A stretch of DNA of 64,000 nucleotides. Origin: Scenedesmus sp. ARA3 (lineage: Eukaryota; Chlorophyta; Chlorophyceae; Sphaeropleales; Scenedesmaceae). Positions 49,514 through 59,100 of the stretch are shown piece after piece. The stretch spans positions 163,344 through 227,343 of the forward strand of contig RWJK01001206.1 in assembly GCA_004335835.1 (NCBI GenBank). The letters are read 5' to 3'. The notes beneath the pieces were generated by a model, which saw only the letters and a program-made list of their open reading frames with translations, did not search any database and was not told the DNA's origin. The position numbers and the translations under genes are program-made. Positions within the stretch are counted from its first letter, which is position 1. Each line of letters opens with the position of its first letter.

Positions 49514-49722
49514 CGGCTGTGTCCAATCTGAGGTCAGCGTGCTTGTTCTGTGTGGCATGATGTCTTTTGACTACCACATCGGCACCATCATGCGCCGCAC
49601 CTCACGCCCCTCCTCCTGCTGCTGCTGCTGCAGGATCCAGTTTGAGGTCAGTGTGCGCGTGCTGGGTGGGCTGATGTCCCTGGGCTACCAGATCGGCACC
49701 ATCATGCACCACACCTCAAGTC

Positions 49723-49770
<48 letters not shown>

Positions 49771-51568
49771 GCAGGATCCAGTTTGAGGTCAGTGTGCGTG
49801 TGCTGGGTGGGCTGATGTCCCTGGGCTACCAGATCGGCACCATCATGCGCCGCACGAGCACCATCGTCAGCGGCGCTGATGGTGTCACCAGCGTCAAGTT
49901 TGATGATGTGGAGGGGCTGGGCAAATACGTGCAGGTGGGTGTGGGTGTGTGGTGGTGGGGGTGGTGAGGGGAGGGGGGCAGGGGTGGCTGGGAGGGATGT
50001 TGCTGGCTTTCCCGGTCTGGCTGCTGGCACTGTGTGGACCTGAGCTTGTTGTGACTCACATGCATGAATAAACACAGCATGTCGACACACCAGTTGGCAG
50101 CATCCTGCTCGCTACGCAACTGGCGCGTCCGTCCAAGTTGCTGTCCCTTTGCTGCTTTTTGATGTTACAGGTGCAAGGCAAGGACCGCGACAAGGTGGCG
50201 TCCACAGCCGAGGCACTCGGCCTCACCGACTTCATCCCGCGCTCATACATCGAGCAGGTGCAGCTTTCAAAGCTCGTCGACAACTTCCAGACTTTTACAG
50301 ATGACGTCAAGCGCCGCTTCAGCATGAGCAGCAACCCCTCTGCAGCACCAGATGATGTGTATGGCCAAAGCCCTCCACTGTTTGGTGGGCTGTTAGGCCG
50401 CAGCCCGCTTGGCGGCAGCAGGGGAGCAGCAGGGTTGCGCGGCGGGCGCTTCGGCCGCCACGCGCGCGGCTCAGCGGCGGCCGCAGCAGCGGCAGCAGCG
50501 TTTGGTGATGACGATGACGATGACGGAGCAGCGGAGTATGGGGGTTCAGGGCTAGGGGATGAGGCGCTGCTGTCATGTTCGGCGCCGGTCCGAGGTTCTA
50601 GGCCGATCGCGATCCAGCCGCCGGCACGTAAGGCAGCAGCAGCAGGCGGCAGCAGCAGCCTCACGTCTGCTGCTGCCGGCGGCGGCGACATAGTGAGTCC
50701 CAGCAGCAGCGCAGCAGCAGCGGCAGGCAGCACGGTGGGTTGCGGCAGCATTGTGAGTGCTGCAAGCAGCATCGACGGAAATGGCAGCCCAGCAGGCAGC
50801 ATAGAAAACGGCTCAGCTGCCGCTGCTGCTGCTGCTGCCGGCTTCCCTAGCAGCGCAGGTGGTGCAGCAGCAAGGGTAGCAGGTGTGCCACCTAGCGGCC
50901 ACATTGCCGCTGGTGGCAGTGGCGGCAGCGAGAGCAAGCGCACTAGTTTGCTGGGTCAGCAGCTGCGGCGCGGCAGCAACCACGGCAGCAGCAGCAGCCT
51001 GGGCGGCGGCGACGCCGCACCCGCAGCAGCAGCAGCAGCGCCGGTCGGCACTCCTGAGGGGCAGTCAGGAGGGTTTGCGGAGCGTTCAGAGCGCTCGCAG
51101 CGGGTGTCTGCGATTGGCACGGGGGACTTTGGGGCAGAGGTTGGGGTTCAGGCTTTGCGGCGGCTGCAGGAACAGATGGAGGTTGTGGCAGAGGGGTTTA
51201 AGCGCCACTCGGGAATGCAGCTGCATCTGGATGCGCTTACGCATCAGTACAAGCACCTGAACGAGAGCATGGCAGCATTGACTGCGGCTACGCAGGCGCT
51301 CGGGGGGTGCGTGCAGCAGCTGCAGCAGCAGCAGCAAACTCAGCAGCCAGGACAGCAGCAAGCTAGCGGCAGCAGTAGCGGTAGCAGCAGCATCGCGGGA
51401 AGCACAACAGCAGCAGCAGCAGGCCTGGGAGCATGGCTGCCGAGGAGCCTGCTGCAGGGCGGCAGCAGTAGCAGCAGCAGTGTAGGTCTAGGGGTATTGG
51501 GTGCAGGGGTGTTGCTGGGTGCTGCAGCCGGCGCTGCGCTGTCACGTGCTGCTGCTGCTGGCCGGTAG
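44601..51568 (+). CDS. TTM: TTM1/2-like uridine kinase-CYTH membrane protein
   Basis: Homolog of plant TTM1/TTM2: a uridine-kinase-like P-loop domain fused to a CYTH (triphosphate tunnel) domain with a C-terminal anchor; the Arabidopsis proteins are pyrophosphatases at the mitochondrial outer membrane. Exons: 44601-44702, 45942-46055, 46750-46834, 47171-47241, 47543-47687, 48088-48170, 48535-48711, 49275-49444, 49775-49934, 50171-51568; 2505 nt in frame, 834 aa recovered. Walker A GGASGSGKT at 59-67, then ISMDNYND, DDPRLTDYD, VVLEGIYAL, GGVHFDLVKRVLRD, VYPMYKAFIEPDL. The CYTH region starts near 260 (YDIHLLPPNEDPETC) and runs to RSYIEQVQ. Residues about 410-800 are a low-complexity Ser/Ala/Gln linker, longer than in plants. 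A Gly/Ala/Leu hydrophobic segment near 807-828 is the likely tail anchor. The first exon with the start codon is not found. Confidence 0.92.
44672..45707 (+). repeat. Array of TTM exon end plus donor (at least 8 copies)
   Basis: Codons for KPIPDDLTFDK followed by a GTACGG/GTGCGG donor end at 44702, 44815, 44913, 45223, 45327, 45472, 45583 and 45707, with the N gap in the middle. Spacing is about 98-145. The linking sequence (GCTGGGGTTTTAGTGG, GTTGAGCATGTGCATT) is also repeated. Only the first copy has the complete exon. Confidence 0.95.
44994..45217. other. Assembly gap inside TTM exon array
   Basis: 224 N flanked on both sides by the same repeat unit. The copy number of the array is therefore a minimum. 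Confidence 0.97.
45919..45941. repeat. (CTG)n directly at TTM exon 2 acceptor
   Basis: Seven CTG triplets run straight into the CAG of the 3' splice site at 45941. Confidence 0.9.
46010..46388 (+). repeat. Four copies of the P-loop exon end (~96-136 bp)
   Basis: The Walker A segment GASGSGKTAFSEK with a GTGCG donor ends at 46055 (real), 46191, 46287 and 46388. The 46191 copy is preceded by a TAG in place of a residue before GSGKTAFSEK, the 46287 copy reads GVSSSGKTAFSEK, and the last is nearly identical to the original. Confidence 0.94.
46908..46944 (+). repeat. Echo of TTM exon 3 donor end
   Basis: Codons for DGSKVVDGNFDG with a GTGAGC donor, about 107 bp downstream of the real donor at 46834. 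Confidence 0.9.
48386..48445 (+). repeat. Echo of TTM exon 7 acceptor side
   Basis: An upstream copy of ITDTVYPMYKAF after ACGCAG, about 143 bp before the real acceptor at 48534; it diverges after the first fifteen codons. On the other side of the exon, copies of its end (AKRQQELSQQAVV with donor) occur at about 48783-48857. Confidence 0.85.
48876..49140 (+). repeat. Two acceptor-side echoes of the first CYTH exon
   Basis: Copies of the start of exon 49275-49444 occur at 48876-48945 (HDIHLLPPNEEPETCASWLQ) and 49031-49140 (ADAVTKTESEMYDIHLLPP, then TCASWLH and a TAA). The second follows a proper CAG acceptor and would give an alternative truncated protein if used as last exon. Confidence 0.9.
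49449..49771 (+). repeat. CTG tracts and echoes before the second CYTH exon
   Basis: Three blocks of the form (CTG)n-CAG followed by IQFEVSVRVLGGLMSLGYQI codons: 49455-49600 (diverged), about 49608-49720 and the real exon at 49775. The CTG runs are about 55, 20 and 48 bases. The earlier copies stop resembling the exon after the TIMRRTS/TIMHHTS codons. Confidence 0.92.
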
Positions 51569-52029
51569 CCGGCTATTGCCAAGGCGCCGCAAGGTTCATG
51601 CCATGCCGCACCTTTCGGTTGCCAAACAGGCCGTTTTCAGCTGTTGGCGAAGTCCGGCACCTTCAGTTGGCATCTGTGTCGTCTTGGATGGAGTACTGTA
51701 AGACGGGGCCGTGCAATGCTTGACGGCCGTTGTGCATAGCAGTACGAAGCCGGGCTCACAAGGAGGGAATTTTTGGGGGGGGGGGACTGATCAGGGAGAG
51801 GGTATGAAATTTTTTTGAGGAGCGCGCAGCGCCCCTGCTATCACACTGCTAGCAGTTCCCGACCCACATAATGTGTTCCCCCTATGAGCCTCTCGTTGGC
51901 TCCTGACTGGGGTTCCCACTCCTCGTTGAGTGGAGCATGTAATGTAATGTAATGTATGTGTTGGCATATTCTGGCAAACAACATGAAACTTTCCGTGCTC
52001 TCCAGCAACTGCACAGTGAGTGCCAACCC
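51569..52029. other. TTM 3' flank
   Basis: No coding sequence. It holds the likely polyadenylation signal at 51697, a G run at 51775-51785, and an ATGTA-rich stretch at 51928-51960. Confidence 0.5.
51697..51701 (+). promoter_or_regulatory. Candidate polyadenylation signal TGTAA for TTM
   Basis: TGTAA is the usual green-algal polyadenylation signal. This copy lies 129 bases after the TTM stop codon, a typical 3' UTR distance, but a pentamer can occur by chance. Confidence 0.5.
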
Positions 52030-52790
52030 TGGTGACATGCACACACATCACAGCAGCACCAGCCAAGGTCAACTGTAACTGCACCATATACATGTGTACA
52101 AGATGTGCCGTGCTGCTGTGAACTGGGTGCAGCCAGATGCATACAGTAGGCAGGCAGCTTGCAGCAGCACTGGCACTAGCAAGCACCGGACATCTAGCCT
52201 GAAAATTGCAACCCCCGGTGACATGCACACGCAGCGCAGCAGCACCAGCCAATGCCAGCAGTAGATGCACCATATAAATGAGTATAAGATGTGCTGTGCT
52301 GCTGTGAACTAGGGCCAGCTGAAAGCACACAGCAGGCAGGCAGGGCAGCAGCACTGGCACTAGCGAACACCGGACATCTGGCCTGAAACTTGCAACCCCT
52401 GGTGACACGCACACACAGCGCCACAGCACCAGCCAAGGCCAGCTATAAATGCACTATGTAGATGTGTATAAAAATATGCTGGTCTGCTCTGCATTGGGTG
52501 CAGCCAGATGCACACAGTAGGCAGGCAGCTTGCAGCAGCACTGGCACTGGTAAACACCGGACAGCTGGCCTCATCATCATCATGTTACTCATCAAGCCAT
52601 AGCATCAACGCCATCAAGTGACAGCTGGCCTGAGACATGTCAACCCCTGTGACATGCACACGCAGCGCAACAGCACCAGCCAAGGCCAGCAGTAGATGCA
52701 CCACATACATGTGTATAAGCTGTGCTGTGCTGCTCTGAACTGGGTGCAACCAGATGCACACAGTCGGTAGGCAGCTTGCCGCGCTGAAAC
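52030..52790. repeat. ~186-bp tandem repeat, four units
   Basis: Units marked by the GGTGACATGCACAC word begin near 52031, 52217, 52401 and 52648 (spacing about 186, 184, 247; the last interval holds an insertion with ATCATCATCATG and a second ACAGCTGGCCT). Each unit also holds AGCACCAGCCAA, TGCACCATATA, GTGCTGTGCTGC and CAGGCAGCTTGCAGC. Identity between units is high. It encodes no convincing protein. Confidence 0.92.
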
Positions 52791-55502
52791 TGAATTACAA
52801 AGCAGTACAGCATGTCAGTCAGACGTTGTGTAGGTCGATGTGCACCACATGTCATAAGAGTATAGCACACAAAAGCTATATATGTGCCTTTGTGATGGCT
52901 TTGCAGTCCGCAACTCTACAGATATGACGGTGTATGACGGTGTATGCGTGACAATGCTTGTTGAAGGGTGACTCAAGGCATCAGAAAGAAACCTAACTCT
53001 GACAGCAGGCTGCATTGGTCAGAGCAATTTCATGATGAAATAAGCTACTTAAACATGCATTTCTGACGAGATTTCGGCGGCTGCGCCGCCCCTACTGCAC
53101 ATACAACCAGCAAAAGGAGCCCCTAACCTGATCAAACCCAAGGTTGCATCTGCAGTCGTTATAGTCCTCAGCTGGTGCACGCCGCACATCACAAAATTGT
53201 TTACATATATATAGCCTTCGGAGCATGCGGTGATGCTTGCGGAGATCCCTCCTTGCCTTCATACTTCTCTACTGTACTACTGTCTCACACCCGCCCTGCT
53301 GTCTGGCACCAAGAAGCGCCTATACAGAATCATCCCCCTTTGTTTCCAACTTTGAAAGTAAAAGACGCATACGTGAGGTGCCTGGCACCGTATCAGCCGT
53401 GCAATCGAGCGTAACTTGGGCAACAACACGGAGCTGGGGGTGCTGACGCTGTGTGCTACGATGAGCCAAATGCAGCGAGGATAGTCTTAATAATGATATT
53501 ATTAAACGTTCAACGGGCCGCAGTAGTCGCTGCGCTGCAAAAATCCATCCAAAACATTGGGTCAGTATGGGAGTATTAAGTCCCGGTCCCGGTCAGTAGG
53601 GGAGGTGTGAAGGCGCAGCAAAACAGCAAGCAAGGAACTCGTGATGTGGCTGTGCCATATGGATGCATCTTCCCCTTTAAAGGCTGATAGCTACAGTCAT
53701 GTACTGTTGCAAGCAGATCCTGCAAGGCAACCTGCAACACACATGGCCCAGCTCATGCACTCCAATCTGCCTAAGGCGGAGCTCACCTGCAGGTCGCTCC
53801 TGCAGCCGTCAGCTGCCTTGTTGCAGTGCTGTGGCGGTTGCTGCGCGCGGGGTGTGCAGGACTCATCAGGCATTCGCCTAGCCTGCACACCCACTGAAAA
53901 AACGCGCAGCTCCATACCACGCGGGGCGAACCCAGCCTTCACAACTGCTTGCAGGACAAGTCCCGCACAGCAGCTGTGCCGGCCTGCAAGAGGCCCCGGC
54001 TGGCACACGCTGCTGTAGCAACAGCATGGCGGTGCAGAGGTGCAAGAGTAGGCGGACCCCTCTTGACAAGGCTGTGTTGAAAAAAACAGCAAACACCTCT
54101 GCTGCAGTGCGCCCTTGTGTCGAATGGTGTGTCATAAGGCAGCAACCAGATGCTGCACACCTGCGCCAGCAGCCTGCAACTAGCACACACGCAGAGCATG
54201 CAAGCACCCAAGCAACCATGCAAGCGGCAGGTGGTGCTTGCAGCAGCCAACTGTAGCTAGCTACCACTGTTTGTGACCACTGCAGCTGCTGCTGCGGCTG
54301 TCAAAGCTGCCATGCAAAGGCTTTGTATCACAAAGATAAGTATACTGCTGCTAAGGTGCAGTCGCTGAGAAAGTTGGAGCGTAGTTGGAACGTAGACTGC
54401 ACCAGTATGTGCCCACTGAAGGAAGCGGACCATTAGGACACCCAAGAGGCGAAACAACGAAGCAGACTCAGGCATGTTGCATCAGGCCGTGTTAAGGACC
54501 TGTTGGATGCAAGACACCTGCTAACAATAGCGTGTTGCAGGGGCCGTGTGAAGGACCCATAGTGTGCAACAGACTGTCTGAGATGCAGCATGGTTGCCGC
54601 TTATGTTGCAACTTGCATGGAAGCCCAGCAGGCATAGCATGGCTACAGTAGTGACAGTCGCCACATCAGCGTTCGAGATGAATTCGAGGTGCGTCAGCAG
54701 CGCCGCGGCTTTCACAAGAAGCTCAACTTGTGACTGGAGGCATGCTGCAGCTGTGATGCACTTGCCAGCTTCCCCAATGCAGAGCAATCTTTGGGACAAG
54801 CTTGCTGCTGACAGCAGGACTGTTCAGCAAATTTGAGAGTGCCAATGCTGTCGCTATTGCTGAAGCTTCTTTTACATGTGTATCACAGGCGGTTAAATAT
54901 GCTCTCGCAGCGTCACCTGAATTTTGGCGGGAGGAGCTTCTTTGATGAACAGCATGTGCTGACAAAGTCAACGAAGTTCTCGAACATATGACACACTAGT
55001 TGAATTTCGGTTCAATAGGCAAAGGGTGCGTCAGCAGCTTGCGCTCCTGTTCAAGGTCGAATGTGCAATAAGGCTCGCCGAGTCGGGTTGGGTTCAGCTC
55101 GCAGTTTACTTTGCCAGCTCAAGATGTGGTATGTAAGCCTAATCAAATCGATTGTGTTGCAACAGTTTCGTATGTGCAGTAGTAGTGACATGAAGTGGTT
55201 CTGCAACGGTCGGGCACCACTGCAGTGCTCTGTACAGCTGTGTGCAAGTCCGTGCCACTTCTGGTGACCCATTGCACGTGATAGAATCATATTCGATCTC
55301 CTTCCGTACAGATGCCTACACCCAGCTGGACCAGTAGCTCAGCCTGACATGACGCTATGGCAGCACTTGGGTCACCACATGGGCAGCAGCAACATTGCAT
55401 CCCACCGTGCATGCCACCGCGTGTGGCATGTAACCATTTGTGAGCGGACAAACCATCTTGACCGGCAGCACTGCAGCAGCTGCATCACTCCCGCAATCCG
55501 AA
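52791..55502. other. Gene-poor stretch between satellite and EndoG
   Basis: About 2.7 kb without a recognisable gene. On minus, 53787-53884 could be a small exon between consensus-like splice sites (ARRMPDESCTPRAQQ), but no family match or partner exon is evident. The EndoG 3' UTR must be at the right end. The stretch 53480-53520 is AT-rich. Confidence 0.4.
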
Positions 55503-56147
55503 TCACTCGCCGTACTCCTGGTCTGCATATGCTGCTTCTGCAATCATTGCTGACTCCTGCCGGAATCCCTTGCCCCCCCTGCTGCCTGACCGTGGCAGGC
55601 CCTTGCTGCTGCTGCCGCCCTTGCCGCTGCCATTGTTCTCCCACCAGCGCTCTGCTGGCAGCTTGCAAGCCAGCACGTCACACAGGTGCACGGCACCCTC
55701 GCCATTCACTGCAGCAGCAGCAGCAGCAGCAGCAGCAGCACGAGGTAGGAAGCACAACCTGGAAAGGATAGTAACGATGACGACACTGGCAGCGTGGCAG
55801 ATCCAGCTTCTGCTAGACAGCAGCCAATGCCCACATGCATCACCAGGTGCCGGCTTCTGTTTCAGCCTGCTCAGGGCGCCTTTAGAGGCTAAGAAAGCGA
55901 GGGCGCTGCAGTCCCGCCACACGTGGCTGGCATGCAAGATGCCAGGCGAGCATGTACAGCGCCGCACAACCAAGCTGCATTGAGTGCTGGCACTGTCAAA
56001 CCCAACCCACCTGTTTTCTGTTGCCGCTGCACGGAGTCCTGCGCTGCTGGAGCCGGTGGTGCCACTGCTGCTTTGCTGCTGTTATTGCCACGTGAGGTGG
56101 CTGCAGGAGCTGCAGAATGCAAAGGAGTCAGCAGCAGCAGCAGTAGA

Positions 56148-56196
<49 letters not shown>

Positions 56197-59100
56197 TAAG
56201 GGATGACGCAAGCACCTGATAAGACCCGCAAGCTGGCTGCAAGCATGTGCAATCACACAGAAGCACAGACAAGAAGCCGCAGCAGCAGTAACAGCATTGG
56301 TCGTTCAGCTGCTATGTACACCACGCATGCTGCCTGCCGGTCAACAGACAATACAGACAACACATGCGGCAGGAGCTGCGGATACTTCCACACAACGAAG
56401 CTTCCAACGCCTGTTGCAGCAACTGCAGCAGCAACCCACCTGCTGCTTGTGCCGGCAGCAGCGCCGCATGGTGCTCTGCCACGCTCATGCGGTCCAGCAC
56501 TTTGAGGCGCGACCTGCCATCGGCCTGCCAGCTGAGTGCTGCTGCATCCAGCGCTGCTCGCCGCTTGTCGTTGACGAAGCCAGGGAAAAACTTGGCACCT
56601 GCGGCAGTGACGGTGGCCAGAAAACAGGGAAAAAACGGGTTTAGCAGCAGTTCAGGACTGCCAGCTATGCGGCAGCGCTGCTCGCCGCTTGTTGTTGACA
56701 AAGCCGGGGAAGAACTTGGCACCTGCGGCAGTGATGACAGTAAGTTATATACAGGCACAGGCTTGGGGGCAGTTCAGGCCTGCCAGCAGTGCAGCAGCAG
56801 AACTTGGCGCCCTGCTGCCACATCATATCAAGGTCGGCACAGGTTCAGCAGCAGTTTGGATCGGCCAGCTCAGCGCTCAAACCTTTGTACCGCCTTGTAC
56901 AGCTGCCTGTATAACCACCATTTTTGCAGATACTGTCTGGTTCAAATGCCTGTACCGCTCGCCTGCCACGCTCCAGTGCATGTAGCAGCACACTATCAGG
57001 AGAGGTACTGCATGCACTGCCTGTGCAGCTCTGGCCGAACACAAGTTTAATGTGTACTGCTTGTACTGCCTGGCTCAAATGCATGTACTGCCTGTACTGC
57101 CTGTACTGCCTGGCTCTAATGCATGTACTGCCTGTACTGCCTGTACTGCCTGGCTCAAATGCCTGTACTGCTCACCAGCCACGCTCTCCAGAGCACAAAC
57201 TGCATGTAGAGTAATGCTTGTTTTGCATCTGCTGCCTTGCACAACTGCCATATCAACTAGCACGTACTCCTTGGCTCAAATGCCTGTACCGCTCACCAGC
57301 CACGCTCTCAAGCGCTTCAAGCGGCACCGCGAATGCAGTCACCGGGGTTTGGGGGTCGATCGGAGCGTTGGGCATCACAAACGCGCCTACTGCTGCGCTG
57401 TGCTGGCCGTGCTTGCCGCTGCTGTTCTCTGCTAGCACCACCTTGTAGTAGTGCGTGGGCACTGACACCAGCTGCGGCGGCTTGCCTGCAAGGTGCGGCA
57501 ACAGGTGCGGCATTTAGTAAGCCTACTGCTGAAGCAGCAGGTTCAGCACCGCCTTGTAATGTAATGTGTGGCTGCAGCAGCCACAGCACACATATGGTGT
57601 TGCACTGAGAAGTGCATTGCACATGCGGACTGCTTTCTGCATGCTGCTGTGTGTCTCGATCAGCTGGCGCCTCATGGCGGCAAGCAAGGCCGTACTGTGT
57701 TTGCTGCATGACTGACCCTGCAGTTAAAGCAGCCAGAGCAGCAGCAGCTTGCTGTGCCGCACTCACCAATCATGGGGTGCCGCATCTCCCACTTGCCGGA
57801 GCCGCGTGCGTCCTGCTGCGGCAGCCACAGCGGCCCTGTCACGATGTACACGCCATCAGACACCTGCACCAGTCAAAGCATCAGCAGCATCAGTAGCAGA
57901 ATGTTAGTGATGCTAACTTCATAACTGCATCCACCTTCTGTAGCACATGCAGCAGCGCCAACCTGATCTACGCTGAAACGCATCTGCATGCATCACTGCA
58001 GCACCCTGTCAACACAGCCGTCTGCTGTCCTCTTGGTCTGCGAGGTGGCGGCAGCTCGCTGACATGCCTAGAAAATGTGATTTATACAAGGGGGGCACAG
58101 AAGAAATTCCAGGACATCATCACAAAAAACCCCAACGGGGTCCACCCCCCCCTTGCACTCACCTCAAAAATTTGCGCCTGCAGGCCCCTGACTTACTGAT
58201 ATGTTGATTGGGAGTAACAATAATGTATATTGACGACTGCAGCTGTGTTAACGTGTGGTTGCAGCAACCTGTCCGCCAGTTTGTTGACCAAAAAAATTGT
58301 TGCTGCTGAGATTCGACATGCGCCACACCAGTGGTCAGTCGATGGTAAGCTGCTGCTCATGTAAATAAGTGCTCACTAGCCTTGAAAAGGTGTGCATTGG
58401 TTATTTTATGAGCCAAGCTTTCAAACAAGCTTATGCGTGTCTCAATCAGGCACCTGGCAAAAAAGTTATGAAATCCAAGACAAAAAGTTGACCAGGCCCC
58501 TGCCCCACCCCCCCCACCCCCCCACCCAAAAAGCACGCTGGATGGCCTTAAAAACTTTGCAGTAGGTGTTTTTTTTATGTTGAATTACATGTCCTAACGT
58601 TTTCAGGCCGAAAGGAATGATGATGCTGTCAGCGGATGGAGTGCCCCCCCCCCTGTTATATATGTAAAAATGTCAAACATGCCAAAGCAAGTGCCCACCT
58701 TGACTGCGTCCTTGACAAACTTCTCGAAGCGCGCCCAGTAGTCGCGGTTGAAGCCAGGGCCCACCTGCAGGAGGGTAAACCCCACAGGGTCAAAGTTTGT
58801 GATGTGTGTCGATGCCAGCAAGTTTGGCTTGCAAGGAGTGACCATACAACCTTTCCATTTCAACCATGAGCAAACAATCGGCTGAGTCAGTAGCAACACG
58901 GCATGCCGGACACCATGCTGCATGGACATCAACAAGCGTGCAAAGCTCGCCTGCCTACGCTCCGGCACAGCTAGGGTTTGAAATTTGACGCACCTGCGGA
59001 CTGATGTTGCTCAGGCTAAATGTGTCATTCATCGCCTTCTGGCTGGCTCGGTGGTTGGCAGCAGGAGCCTGCAACACCATATAGCAGCAGCAGCAAACGG

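Noticed and set aside
52194..52870. Repeated Ala/Cys-rich minus-strand frames in the 186-bp repeat
   Set aside because: They arise from the tandem repeat itself and are broken differently in each unit.
53640..54267. Opposite-strand frames with possible splice sites on minus
   Set aside because: One short segment looks exon-like, but no neighbouring exon continues it in phase and no family is recognisable.
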